Assembly: GCA_004026145.2 (NCBI GenBank)
Contig: CP034989.1
Coordinates: 8,941,761-9,005,760, forward strand
Origin: Takifugu bimaculatus
Lineage: Eukaryota > Chordata > Actinopteri > Tetraodontiformes > Tetraodontidae
DNA length: 64,000 bases
Direction of reading: 5' to 3'
The translations under genes were made by a program, and so were the position numbers. How positions within the stretch are numbered: the stretch's first letter is position 1; every line of letters starts with the position of its first letter. Under the pieces are notes generated by a model. That model was not told the DNA's origin and ran no database searches. It saw only the letters and a program-made list of their open reading frames with translations. Shown here one piece after another: positions 1 to 10,659 of this stretch.

Positions 1-32
1 TTAATGAAGGAAAGGAAAAAGGAAGAAGGCAA

Positions 33-100
33 GTTTAAGCAGGTTTAAGCAGGTTTAAGCAGGTTTAGGCAGGTTTAAGCAGGTTTAGGCAGGTGAGACC
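33..100. repeat. 10-bp tandem repeat, about 6-7 copies
   Basis: The unit is AGGTTTAAGC, alternating with the variant AGGTTTAGGC. It is a short direct repeat with no recognisable function. Confidence 0.85.
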
Positions 101-297
101 AAACGTGACGTTGCAGGACAGTTGTTGTCGGGCTGCTGCTGGGGTGGGGGCGGGGCAGACGAGCTGATTGGATAATAACAGACGTGACGGAGAAACGCCA
201 CAGTCAGCTGTGGTTTGTGTTCTTCACAGCTCGCAGGACTTCTGGAGGCGCTGTGACGCAGGATTCCTCTGCTCCGCCACCGCAGAGAGGACCCGAA

Positions 298-336
298 CAC
301 ACACACACACACACACGCACGCACACACACACACAC
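298..336. repeat. (CA)n microsatellite
   Basis: An interrupted CA dinucleotide run with CG interruptions. Confidence 0.9.
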
Positions 337-2523
337 GTCAGAGCGGCTAAAGTTAGGTCCTCACTTCTATTATTGGAAGGACTCACATTTTATTTCAGAG
401 GTTCTAAGTTTCTGTTCCCAGACTACAACACTGTTTACTGCTAACGTTAGCATGCTAGTACGGCTGGCACAGATCAATCATTGCCTCATATAAGTTTAAA
501 TAATTCTGAATATGGGAGTAACAGCTGGAACGGCTGCAGTTTCACCCCCATGAAGGCTCAGGACTTTTCTCGTGGATCATCTGATGGGACGAATACTCGT
601 TGGGTTTGGAGCCCCTGTGGCCCCCGGGCTGTGCTAAACTGAACGTAGCTCAATATGTGCGGCTAGACGTACACACGGGTCCAGGACTGCAGAGCTACGT
701 AGTTGGATGAACTACAACTTCATAAAAGGATTCATCGGTTTTCTCACCAAAGTTGTAAATTAGATCTTAAATGTGAAAACAAATTATTTTGGGAAAAATC
801 AGTGACACGGGGAAAAAAGAAAGTTAGCTCATAGCATTGTGAAATCTAGAAAAAACTAAATTTAAACTTAAATTTAAAGAAAAGTGTGTCACAAACTGCA
901 GAATTCTGCAAAAAAAACGGTCAAACTGGTCAAATTTGGGGGCGTGGCTAAAATGACACTTTAGACGCAGGTTCGCAGACGGGACCATGGTCACATGACC
1001 CAGGACCCCTCTGACTCAGGGAAGCCGTGGTCGGCACGAGGCCCACGCCGGAGAGAATTTCCCAGAATTCCCTGCTGCTCCTCAGACCTCAGGCATCCCA
1101 ACAGATGCTAACAGCTACCCACGCGCTCTCAGGAGCCCCCGGCCTGACGGGGGGGGGGCACCGCACAGCGGGGGGCGGGATTCCACACGCAGCTAAATTC
1201 ATCCGCCATCGCTGTGCGCGAGGCGGCGTCATGGAAGCGCGCTGCTGTGATTGGCTGCTGGGTGGTGTGGGCGGGGCCAGCGAAGGTTGACCCGCTTCTT
1301 CTCCTGCAGGTTCTGGGCTCGTGGGCGTCTGTTGTGGATAATGTGAGCTGTCCTGGCGCGGGTGTCGGGGTAAAGCGGGTCCACCAGCCGGGTCTGAGCG
1401 TCTGCCAGCGGTTCTGTGGTGGAACCATCACTGAAACATTTAGACAGTCGGTAAACACGCGTGACTGGGTCCCACACGCACGCTGTTGACAGAGCGACTT
1501 TATTTAAACTCACAACTTTATTTAAACTCACAACTTTATTTAAACTCTGCCTTTTTGGCTCGGTAGTTTGGGAGAATCTGTGGGAGGAAAAAAGGTTTGT
1601 GTTCTAATTTCAGCTGGTTCTGCTCCGGCTGGACGGGTTCTAAAACTGATCCATCAAAAAATAAAGAAAAAAAATGAGGCCAATTTTGAAAATAATATCC
1701 CGCTAAACAACTGAAGCAGACGCAGAGTCTGAACGTGTTCCAGTTCCAGCCGCAGGAAGTTGTAAAAGTGTGCTGATAAAACGGAGAACCGTCGCTAGAA
1801 CCTGTTAAACAGCAGAACCTTGGCCCGCTCCACTTGTTTGGGTGGTTGTTAAGTTTTAAAGTCAACAGCAGACGGTCCCGAGACTCCGGAGGAGGGGCTG
1901 CTGGGAAATCCTCCAGCTGGAGGCAACGTGGGCATCTGGGGAGGTCCGAGTGCCGAACAGAACCAGACCCAGACCCAGACCTGTTCTGCTGGTTTATCTG
2001 CTGCTTCACATTCAGAACATTCTCTGTCTTCTTCAACGTTAGCATGTTGGGTTAGCGTGAGCGTGTCTGCATGCTAACCCAAAACATTTGAGTTTTCTGA
2101 ATGTTCCGTGTGGTGAATCAGGAGAAGATCCAGGATCATCCGCTCAGTAATGAATTCCAGAGGTTAGGAAGCATCGCCCCAACACACACACATGCTTGTA
2201 CTTCTATATTTGTGAGGCCTTTTCCAGATAAAATGCATTTGCCAACTCCTGACGGTGGACGTCCCCTCACGGACAAACGTCCAATTACAACCGTCCCATA
2301 AGATCAACCCTCATGTGTGGACGAGCTGTGATGAGGACAGATGTGAAGGAGAAGGAGGCAGGAGTGAGAAAAACGAGCTTCGTTTTTAAATTTTTGGTTA
2401 AAAACAGTCCCAAATCTGCCGTCGCTCACATGTGAGCGTGGGAAGTTCTGGATCGGTGATGGGACGAAGATCACAAAACTCTCTGAAGCTTCACCAACTG
2501 CTAATGTTCTCTGCTTTAGCCTA

Positions 2524-2691
2524 ACTCCTCCTCCTCCTCCTCCTCCTCCTCCCCCTCCTCCTCCTCCTCCTCTTCTTCCTCCTCCTCCTCTTCTTCCTCC
2601 TCCTCCTCCTCCTCCTCCTCCTCCTCCTCCTCTTCTTCCTCCTCCTCCTCCTCCTCCTCCTCCTCCTCCTCCTCCTCCCTTCCTCCTCCTC
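2524..2691. repeat. (CTC)n microsatellite running into an assembly gap
   Basis: A nearly pure CCT trinucleotide run with CTT interruptions. It ends exactly at the first run of Ns, so the repeat probably caused the assembly break. Confidence 0.9.
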
Positions 2692-2791
2692 NNNNNNNNN
2701 NNNNNNNNNNNNNNNNNNNNNNNNNNNNNNNNNNNNNNNNNNNNNNNNNNNNNNNNNNNNNNNNNNNNNNNNNNNNNNNNNNNNNNNNNNN
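2692..2791. other. Assembly gap (100 N)
   Basis: Exactly 100 ambiguous bases, the usual placeholder for a gap of unknown length. Real sequence, possibly including ncaph2 exons, may be missing. Confidence 0.97.
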
Positions 2792-2888
2792 CTGGAACCC
2801 TTCTGGGGGTGCTGTGGTCTGGATCAGGGTTTTATCTGGTTCAATAGGAATGTAACGTGGTCTCGTAAACCTTGTGTGATGCGTTCAG

Positions 2889-5800
2889 GAACAGCTATTG
2901 GTGAGCAGTCGGGGATTCACCCAGGAGACGGCTCTGTCTCAGAGGGTTAGAGACTGGGAGGACGCCATCCAGCCGGAGCTGCTTCGCCTGGTAAAACAAC
3001 AGCCTCGACGTCCCTGTCCGTCTCCCTCACTTCCTCCTGGCTCCCTCTCACTTCCTGTCTGTCTCCCTCTCACTTCCCGTCTGTCTCCCTCTCACTTCCC
3101 GTCTGTCTCCCTCTCACTTCCCGTCTGTCTCCCTCTCACTTCCTCCTGTCTCCCTCTCACTTCCTGTCTGTCTCCCTCTCACTTCCTGTCTGTCTCCCTC
3201 TCACTTCCTGTCTGTCTCCCTCTCACTTCCTGTCTGTCTCCCTCTCACTTCCTCCTCTGTCTCCCTCTCACTTCCCGTCTGGCTCCCTCTCACTTCCCGT
3301 CTGGCTCCCTCTCACTTCCCGTCTGGCTCCCTCTCACTTCCCGTCTGGCTCCCTCTCACTTCCCGTCTGGCTCCCTCTCACTTCCCGTCTGTCTCCCTCT
3401 CACTTCCCAGTCTGTCTCCCCTCTCACTTCCCGTCTGTCTCCCTCTCACTTCCCGTCTGTCTCCCTCTCACTTCCTCCTGTCTCCCTCTCACTTCCTCCT
3501 GTCTCCCTCTCACTTCCTGTCTGTCTCCCTCTCACTTCCTCCTCTGTCTCCCTCTCACTTCCTCCTCTGTCTCCCTCTCACTTCCTCCTCTGTCTCCCTC
3601 TCACTTCCTCCTCTGTCTCCCTCTCACTTCCTGTCTGGCTCCCTCTCACTTCCTGTCTGGCTCCCTCTCACTTCCTCCTCTGTCTCCCTCTCACTTCCTC
3701 CTCTGTCTCCCTCTCACTTCCTCCTCTGTCTCCCTCTCACTTCCTCCTGTCTCCCTCTCACTTCCTGTCTGGCTCCCTCTCACTTCCTGTCTGTCTCCCT
3801 CTCACTTCCTCCTGTCTCCCTCTCACTTCCTCCTCTGTCTCCCGCTCACTTCCTCCTCTGTCTCCCGCTCACTTCCTCCTCTGTCTCCCGCTCACTTCCT
3901 CCTCTGTCTCCCTCTCACTTCCCGTCTGTCTCCCTCTCACTTCCCGTCTGTCTCCCTCTCACTTCCCGTCTGTCTCCCTCTCACTTCCCGTCTGTCTCCC
4001 TCTCACTTCCCGTCTGTCTCCCTCTCACTTCCCGTCTGTCTCCCTCTCACTTCCCGTCTGTCTCCCTCTCACTTCCCGTCTGTCCTCCCTCTCACTTCCC
4101 GTCTGTCTCCCTCTCACTTCCTCCTCTGTCTCCCTCTCACTTCCTCCTCTGTCTCCCTCTCACTTCCTCCTCTGTCTCCCTCTCACTTCCTGTCTGGCTC
4201 CCTCTCACTTCCTCCTCTGTCTCCCTCTCACTTCCTCCTCTGTCTCCCTCTCACTTCCTCCTCTGTCTCCCTCTCACTTCCTCCTCTGTCTCCCTCTCAT
4301 CTCTCCTCTGTCTCCCTCTCACTTCCTCCTGTCTCCCTCTTCACTTCCTCCTGTCTCCCTCTCACTTCCTGTCTGGCTCCCCTCTCACTTCCTGTCTGTC
4401 TCCCTCTCACTTCCTCCTGTCTCCCTCTCACTTCCTCCTCTGTCTCCCGCTCACTTCCTGTCTGTCTCCCGCTCACTTCCTCCTCTGTCTCCCTATCACT
4501 TCCGTCTGGCTCCCTCTCACTTCCCGTATGGCTCCCTCTCAACTTCCCGTCTGGCTCCCTCTCACTTCCCGTCTGGCTCCCTCTCACTTCCCGGTCTGGC
4601 TACCTCTCTCACTTCCCGTCTGTCTCCCCTCTCACTTCCCGTCTGTCTCCCTCTCACTTCCCGTCTGTCTCCCTCTCAATTCCCGTCTGTCTCCCTCTCA
4701 CTTCCCGTCTGTTCCCCTCTCACTTCCTCCTGTCTCCCTCTCACTTCCTCCTGTCTCCCTCTCACTTCCTCCTGTCTCCCTCTCACTTCCTGTCTGTCTC
4801 CCTCTCACTTCCTCCTCTGTCTCCCTCTCACTTCCTCCTCTGTCTCCCTCTCACTTCCTCCTCTGTCTCCCTCTCACTTCCTCCTCTGTCTCCCTCTCAC
4901 TTCCTCCTCTGTCTCCCTCTCACTTCCTCCTCTGTCTCCCTCTCACTTCCTGTCTGGCTCCCTCTCACTTCCTGTCTGGCTCCCTCTCACTTCCTCCTCT
5001 GTCTCCCTCTCACTTCCTCCTCTGTCTCCCTCTCACTTCCTCCTCTGTCTCCCTCTCACTTCCTCCTGTCTCCCTCTCACTTCCTGTCTGGCTCCCTCTC
5101 ACTTCCTGTCTGTCTCCCTCTCACTTCCTCCTGTCTCCCTCTCACTTCCTCCTCTGTCTCCCGCTCACTTCCCTCCTCTGTCTCCCGCTCACTTCCTCCT
5201 CTGTCTCCCGCTCACTTCCTCCTCTGTCTCCCGCTCACTTCCTCCTCTGTCTCCCTCTCACTTCCGTCTGTCTCCCTCTCACTCTCCGTCTGTCTCCCTC
5301 TCACTTCCCGTCTGTCTCCCTCTCACTTTCCCGTCTGTCTCCCCTCTCACTTCCCGTCTGTCTCCCTCTCTCACTTCCCGTCTGTCTCCCCTCTCACTTC
5401 CCGTCTGTCTCCCTCTCACTTCCCGTTCTGTCTCCCTCTCACTTTCCCGTCGTCTCCCTATCCACTTCCCGTCTGTCTCCCTCTCACTTCCTCCTCTGTC
5501 TCCCTCTCACTTCCTCCTCTGTCCTCCCTCTCACTTCCTCCTCTGTCTCCCCTCTCACTTCCTTGTCTGGATCCCTCTCATCTTCCTCCTCTGTCTCCTC
5601 TCACTTCCTCCTCTGTCTCCCTCTCACTTCCTCCCTCTGTCTCCCTCTCACTTCCTCTCTGTCTCCCCTCTAACTTCCTCCTCTGTACACCTCTCACTTC
5701 CTCCTGTCTCCTCTCACTTCCTCCTGTCTCCCTCTCACTTCCTGTTGGCTCCCTCTCACTTCCTGTCTGTCTCCCTCTCACTTCCTCCTGTCTCCCTCTC

Positions 5801-7244
5801 ACTTCCTCTCTGTCTCCCTCTCACTTCCTCCTCTGTCTCCCTCTCACTTCCTCCTCGGTCTCCTCTCACTTCCTCCTCTGTCTCCCTCTCACTTCCTCCT
5901 CTGTCTCCCACTCACTTCCTCCTCTGTCTCCCGCTCACTTCTCCTCTGTCTCCGCTCACTTCCTCCTCTGTCTCCCTCACTTCCTGTCTGGCTCCCTCTC
6001 ACTTCCTGTCTGGCTCCCTCTCACTTCCTCCTCTGTCTCCCTTCACTTCCTCCTCTGTCTCCCTCTCACTTCCTCTCTGTCTCCCTCTCACTTCCTCCTC
6101 TGTCTCCCTCTCACTTCCTCCTCTGTCTCCCTCTCACTTCCTCCTCTGTCTCCCTCTCACTTCCTCCTGTCTCCCTCTCACTTCCCGTCTGGCTCCCTCT
6201 CACTTCCCGTCTGTCTCCCTCTCACTTCCTCCTCTGTCTCCCTCTCACTTCCTCCTCTGTCTCCCTCTCACTTCCTCCTCTGTCTCCCTCTCACTTCCTC
6301 CTCTGTCTCCCTCTCACTTCCTCCTCTGGCTCCCTCTCACTTCCTGTCTGGCTCCCTCTCACTTCCTGTCTGGCTCCCTCTCACTTCCTCCTGTCTCCCT
6401 CTCACTTCCTGTCTGTCTCCCTCTCACTTCCCGTCTGTCTCCCTCTCACTTCCTCCTCTGTCTCCCTCTCACTTCCTCCTCTGTCTCCCTCTCACTTCCT
6501 CCTCTGTCTCCCTCTCACTTCCTCCTCTGTCTCCCTCTCACTTCCTCCTCTGTCTCCCTCTCACTTCCTCCTCTGTCTCCCTCTCACTTCCTCCTGTCTC
6601 CCTCTCACTTCCTCCTGTCTCCCTCTCACTTCCTCCTGTCTCCCTCTCACTTCCTCCTCTGTCTCCCTCTCACTTCCTCCTCTGGCTCCCTCTCACTTCC
6701 TCCTCTGGCTCCCTCTCACTTCCTGTCTGGCTCCCTCTCACTTCCTGTCTGGCCTGTCCTGCAGGAGGCTCGTCCAGCCTTTGACATCCATGACTACAGC
6801 GACAGGGTGGTGGCAGCCCTGGGCAGTGTTGCTCGCCGCAGGTCTTTTGCCTCCATCGTCGCTGGTTTGGACAACGTTGAGGTCTGCAAATACCTGCTGG
6901 CTTCACTGCAGCTGGTGAGTCCAACGGACCCACCAGAACCAAGTTAAAGGTTCACCAGAGCAGTGGCAGCACACTCAAGGATAGCCCGGTCCATAGACCC
7001 CAATACTTCCATTTTATTGGGTAGTTTTATTAGTTTCACTTCTCAGGGTCACTGTAGGTCACAGGTGTGTGTGTGTGTGTCTCTGTATATGTGTGTGTGT
7101 GTGTGTGTGTGTCAGGCCAACGACCACACCGTGGAGGTGGACCAGGCGGGGGGTCTGGACAGCAGCGTTGACACGATGGGCCTGACTCTGCTCAGCACCG
7201 TTCGAGCGACGGACAGATTCAAGACTCTGACGACATCCACCTGA
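2889..7244 (+). CDS. ncaph2: ncaph2, condensin-2 complex subunit H2, last three exons (partial)
   Basis: The exons are 2889-2990, 6765-6914 and 7116-7244, ending in TGA. They splice with GT donors (GTAAAA, GTGAGT) and CAG acceptors. The joined 127 residues contain TQETALSQRVRDWEDAIQP, then FDIHDYSDRVV, then ASLQLANDHTVEV and GLDSSVDTMGL. These match the C-terminus of the kleisin-type condensin II subunit NCAP-H2, which bridges SMC2/SMC4 and the HEAT subunits in nuclear chromosome condensation. The conserved end suggests this is the winged-helix part that closes the ring. All upstream exons are missing, beyond or in the 100-N gap. The first intron here is a 3.77-kb minisatellite with no stop codon in the coding frame. 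The second intron (6915-7115) ends in a GT microsatellite. The gene lies tail to tail with sco2, as in human 22q13.33 from memory. Family assignment is strong; completeness is poor. Confidence 0.92.
3028..6752. repeat. 3.7-kb minisatellite filling an ncaph2 intron
   Basis: The repeat is built from pyrimidine-rich units around CTCCCTCTCACTTCC followed by CGTCTGT, TGTCTGG or TCCTCTGT, giving units of about 20-24 bp and roughly 170 copies. It starts about 37 bases after the donor at 2991 and stops only a few bases before the acceptor AG at 6763-6764. Units are grouped in blocks of variants (CCCGTCTG, TCCTCTG, TGTCTGG), which suggests higher-order duplication. Several single-base indels between about 4330 and 5990 could be true variants or read errors. 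Confidence 0.97.
7066..7111. repeat. (GT)n microsatellite at an ncaph2 3' splice site
   Basis: An interrupted GT run ends directly before the CAG acceptor of the last ncaph2 exon, taking the place of an ordinary polypyrimidine tract. Confidence 0.85.
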
Positions 7245-7340
7245 GACACAGGTGTCTGTCCTGCTCTCCTGAACTTTCCAGGTCCCTGAATGCATCATGG
7301 TCAGGGAATGAAGCTTCTTCTGTTCTTTCCTGGTATTTGT

Positions 7341-7346
7341 AATAAA
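7341..7346 (+). terminator. Polyadenylation signal of ncaph2
   Basis: A canonical AATAAA lies about 97 bases after the ncaph2 stop codon and before the minisatellite that separates it from sco2. Confidence 0.7.
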
Positions 7347-7435
7347 CTGATGTCTCGGTACCACTGGCTCAGGGATGCTCTTACTGGCTGGGTATGACAT
7401 CATAGCAGCCACCCACCGTCCACCACTTCTCCCTG

Positions 7436-7842
7436 GGAGGGGGCGTATATCACCTGCGGGAGGGCGGAGTAGCATATATCACCTGTGGGAGGGCGGAGTA
7501 GCATATATCACCTGCGGGAGGGCGGAGTAGCGTATATCACCTGCGGGAGGGCGGAGTAGCGTATATCACCTGTGGGAGGGCGGAGTAGCGTATATCACCT
7601 GTGGGAGGGCGGAGTAGCGTATATCACCTGTGGGAGGGGGGAGTAGCATATATCACCTGTGGGAGGGCGGAGTAGCATATATCACCTGTGGGAGGGCGGA
7701 GTAGCATATATCACCTGTGGGAGGGGGAGTAGCATATATCACCTGTGGGAGGGGGGAGTAGCATATATCACCTGTGGGAGGGGGGAGTAGCATATATCAC
7801 CTGTGGGAGGGGGGAGTAGCATATATCACCTGTGGGAGGGGG
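7436..7842. repeat. 28-29-bp minisatellite between ncaph2 and sco2
   Basis: About 14 copies of a unit reading CATATATCACCTGTGGGAGG followed by GCGGAGTAG, with small variants. It occupies the short space between the two convergent 3' ends. Confidence 0.95.
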
Positions 7843-7901
7843 GGAACAACCTTCCTGCAGTGTCCACACACTCAAGGATCACCTGTGTTTGGGGAAACGG
7901 T

Positions 7902-7907
7902 TTTATT
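7902..7907 (-). terminator. Polyadenylation signal of sco2
   Basis: TTTATT on the + strand reads AATAAA on the sco2 strand, about 250 bases past its stop codon. Confidence 0.65.
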
Positions 7908-7950
7908 TATTCATTTTACAGCTGAAGCGTTCCAGCGGATCAACAAGGGT

Positions 7951-8046
7951 CTGGGTTCTGTTCAGTCCACAACGCGGCTCCTCTGGGTTCTGTTCAGTCC
8001 ACAACGCGGCTCCTCTGGGTTCTGTTCAGTCCACAACGCGGCTCCA
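7951..8046. repeat. 32-bp perfect triplication in the sco2 3' UTR
   Basis: Three near-identical tandem copies of a 32-bp unit containing TTCTGTTCAGTCCACAACGC. They lie between the sco2 stop codon and its likely polyadenylation signal, so they should be transcribed. Confidence 0.9.
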
Positions 8047-8155
8047 GCAGCAACAACCATCTCAACACCACCTGCTGCTGGTGCCGCTGGGCCCCCGCTG
8101 GGCCGGCCACACTGAACAGGAAGTGGTGATGTTCTCCTGGTTCTCCTCACTTCCA

Positions 8156-8938
8156 TCAGAGTTTGGCATAGTTTTGGAGGTGGTTCCGGACGCTCTGAGT
8201 GATCTGGTCCTGGTTCTTCATCCTGTTGTAATAATCCAGAAACAATCCGTCAGGACTGATCAGGTAGATCAGGATGCTGTGGTCTACGATGTAGTCTCCA
8301 TCCTCGTCTTTGGGTCCAGCGCTGGCGTACACGCGGTAGTCACGGCCGGCCCGTTTCACCTCCTCTGAGGTTCCCGTCAGTCCGATCAGGCGAGGATGGA
8401 AGTCTTTGACGTATCTGGCCAGTGCTGGGACGTCGTCCCGTTCTGGGTCGACCGTGATGAACAGGGGTTGCACAGGGGGGAGCGAAGCGTCCCGGTCCAG
8501 AGCCGCCACCACAGCACTCAGCTTGTCCAGCTCATCGGGACAAATGTCCGGACAGTGTGTGAAGCCGAAGTACAGCAGCACCCACCCACCCAGGAAGTCC
8601 TCCTTGGTCCTGCGCTGCCCCTGGTGGTCCACAAGGCTGAAGTCCCCCTGGCCCAGAGCCACCCTCTTCAGCTGACTCACACGCTTCCGTTGCAGCTCCT
8701 GCTGCTTCTCCGAGTCCACCCACCACCAACAGGCGAAGAGCCCGGCGCCCACCAGCGCCGTGACCCCCATCCTGGTCCGGAGCTTCACCGGAGAGCCCAC
8801 AGACGCCATCTGACGACCACAGCCGAGGTGAGGAAGACTTGGAGGCCGAAGAAGTCCCGCCTGCTGCCTCCCTGACAACAGACCGAGGGTTCTTCCTCCA
8901 CGATGCAAATCACCCACAATGCACCTCGCTGTCAACAT
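8156..8938 (-). CDS. sco2: sco2, mitochondrial copper chaperone for cytochrome c oxidase (260 aa)
   Basis: A single uninterrupted coding exon. The predicted protein has a basic N-terminal presequence, one membrane segment (about residues 57-74, MGVTALVGAGLFACWWWV) and a thioredoxin-like SCO domain from about residue 95. It keeps the copper ligands: CPDIC with cysteines 129 and 133, and His220 in YIVDHS. The motif YFGFTHCPDICPDEL is diagnostic for SCO1/SCO2. The protein sits in the inner mitochondrial membrane, facing the intermembrane space, and matures the CuA site of COX2. SCO2 rather than SCO1 is favoured by the intronless coding region and by ncaph2 as the convergent neighbour, as in human. 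The start at 8938 gives a 260-residue protein, close to the human 266; an in-frame Met at residue 44 (MASVGSP) is an alternative start. The likely promoter at 9347-9432 carries CRE- and ETS-like sites. Confidence 0.93.
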   Translation of the reverse strand: MLTARCIVGDLHRGGRTLGLLSGRQQAGLLRPPSLPHLGCGRQMASVGSPVKLRTRMGVTALVGAGLFACWWWVDSEKQQELQRKRVSQLKRVALGQGDFSLVDHQGQRRTKEDFLGGWVLLYFGFTHCPDICPDELDKLSAVVAALDRDASLPPVQPLFITVDPERDDVPALARYVKDFHPRLIGLTGTSEEVKRAGRDYRVYASAGPKDEDGDYIVDHSILIYLISPDGLFLDYYNRMKNQDQITQSVRNHLQNYAKL

Positions 8939-9346
8939 CCTTCAACGTAACAGGTGCAAAACACAATTTCTGTGAACACGGAAAAGTCAACTGGCGCCGA
9001 ATATACTATATAATAATATACTATATAATAATATACATAATAATATACTATATAGTAATATACGGTCTAAAAAGAAAGGCCGTCCGATACATCGCTAATC
9101 TGACATCTTTTAAGCAGCGACCACTTGGCTTCAGTACCTGCTAACAGTTAGCTGGGTTAGCTTTAACTAGACGAACCGACATTAGCCGCGTTGTTGGAGG
9201 CTGTGAAGCTACTAATAACTGCTACTAATAACGGATTCCCAAGCGCGATCACCTAAATGTGAACAAACTCACCTACAGCCTTCCCGATCACCTGTTTTCC
9301 CCTTTATGACCGCTGATCATACAGGAAACGAAAAGTTACTGAACAC

Positions 9347-9432
9347 CGACGTCACTTCCGCCAAGAGATGGCGTTGTTTTTTTTGTTTTTTTTTAAAGCT
9401 GTCGCTCGTGTTGGTGATCGTCTGTGACGTCA
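9347..9432 (-). promoter_or_regulatory. Candidate sco2 promoter elements (ETS-like and CRE)
   Basis: A GACGTCA half-CRE joined to CACTTCCG (reverse CGGAAGTG, a GABP/NRF-2 type ETS site) lies near 9349-9360. A perfect palindromic CRE, TGACGTCA, lies at 9425-9432. Both are 400-500 bases upstream of the sco2 start. ETS sites are common in promoters of nuclear genes for respiratory-chain proteins. Function is inferred from motif match only. Confidence 0.4.
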
Positions 9433-9683
9433 CTCCCTCTGAGGAGGTCTGCATCAGCTGCAATATCAGGTATTGATGATTGATTGATCAGCTGTTAGAG
9501 GAGGTGGATCAGAGGAACATCAGCCACAGCAAAGGGGTTTTTGGTCCAGTTGCTTTCTAAGATTTATTCTTTATTTGGTCAAGAGAAGAAGCCTGGCATG
9601 GCTGATATTCAGCAGCATTTTTAATAATTATTATTTTTGCCTCTATTAAGCAAGTAACTGTGTCCAAAGGACCCTCAAGAAGA

Positions 9684-10655
9684 GGGAGGGGTTAGAGTCA
9701 CTATGGGAGGGGTTAGAGTCACTCTGGGAGGGGTTAGAGTCACCATAGAGGGAGGGGTTAGAGTTACTCTGGGAGGGGTTAGAGTCGCCATGGAGGGAGG
9801 GGTTACAGTCACCATAGAGGGAGGGGTTAGAGTCACTGTGGGAGGGGTTAGAGTCACCATTGCAGGTTGGTGTCACTGTGGGAGGGGTTAGAGTCACTAT
9901 GGGAGGGGTTAGAGTCACCATAGAGGGAGGGGTTAGAGTCACTGTGGGAGGGGTTAGAGTCACCATAGAGGGAGGGGTTAGAGTCACTGTGGGAGGGGTT
10001 AGAGTCACCATAGAGGGAGGGGTTAGAGTCACCATAGAGGGAGGGGTTAGAGTCACCGTGGCAGGTTGGTGTCACTGTGGGAGGGGTTAGAGTCACTGTA
10101 GGAGGGGTTAGAGTCACTACGGGAGGGGTTAGAGTCACTGTGGGAGGGGTTAGAGTCACCATGGAGGGAGGGGTTAGAGTCACCATGGCAGGTTGGTGTC
10201 ACTGTGGGAGGGGTTAGAGTCACTGTGGGAGGGATTAGAGTCACTACGGGAGGGGTTAGAATCACTGTGGGAGGGGTTAGAGTCACTGTGGGAGGGGTTA
10301 GAGTCACCATGGAGGGAGGGGTTAGAGTCACTGTGGGAGGGGTTAGAGTCACTGTGGGAGGGGTTAGAGTCACCATGGAGGGAGGGGTTAGAGTCACTGT
10401 GGGTGGGGTTAGAGTCACCATGGAGGGAGGGGTTAGAGTCACTGTGGGAGGGGTTAGAGTCACCATGGAGGGAGGGGTTAGAGTCACTGTGGGAGGGGTT
10501 AGAGTCACCATGGAGGGAGGGGTTAGAGTCACCATGGAGGGAGGGGTTAGAGTCACTGTGGGAGGGGTTAGAGTCACTGTGGGAGGGGTTAGAGTCACCA
10601 TGGAGGGAGGGGTTAGAGTCACTGTGGGAGGGGTTAGAGTCGCCATGGCAGGTTG
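9684..10655. repeat. About 1-kb minisatellite with GGGGTTAG core
   Basis: About 45 copies of a roughly 20-25-bp unit of the form GGAGGGGTTAGAGTCACTGT, or the same with CACCATGGAG. Every unit contains GGGGTTAG, which resembles a vertebrate telomere repeat permutation. A divergent spacer containing GCAGGTTGGTGTCACTGTG recurs near 9863, 10061, 10190 and 10648, suggesting a higher-order unit. No gene lies here; long open frames across it are products of the repeat. Confidence 0.95.
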
Positions 10656-10659
10656 GCGT

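Larger units (their letters stand above)
1..2691. other. No gene recognised; left flank of ncaph2
   Basis: I see no exon of a known family here on either strand. The stretch holds a short 10-bp tandem array, a CA microsatellite, mixed unique sequence and a terminal CTC-rich array that runs into the first N gap. Upstream exons of ncaph2 would be expected on this side, but none of the expected conserved segments preceding the exon at 2889 is visible. Either a long intron or an assembly join separates them. Confidence 0.6.
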
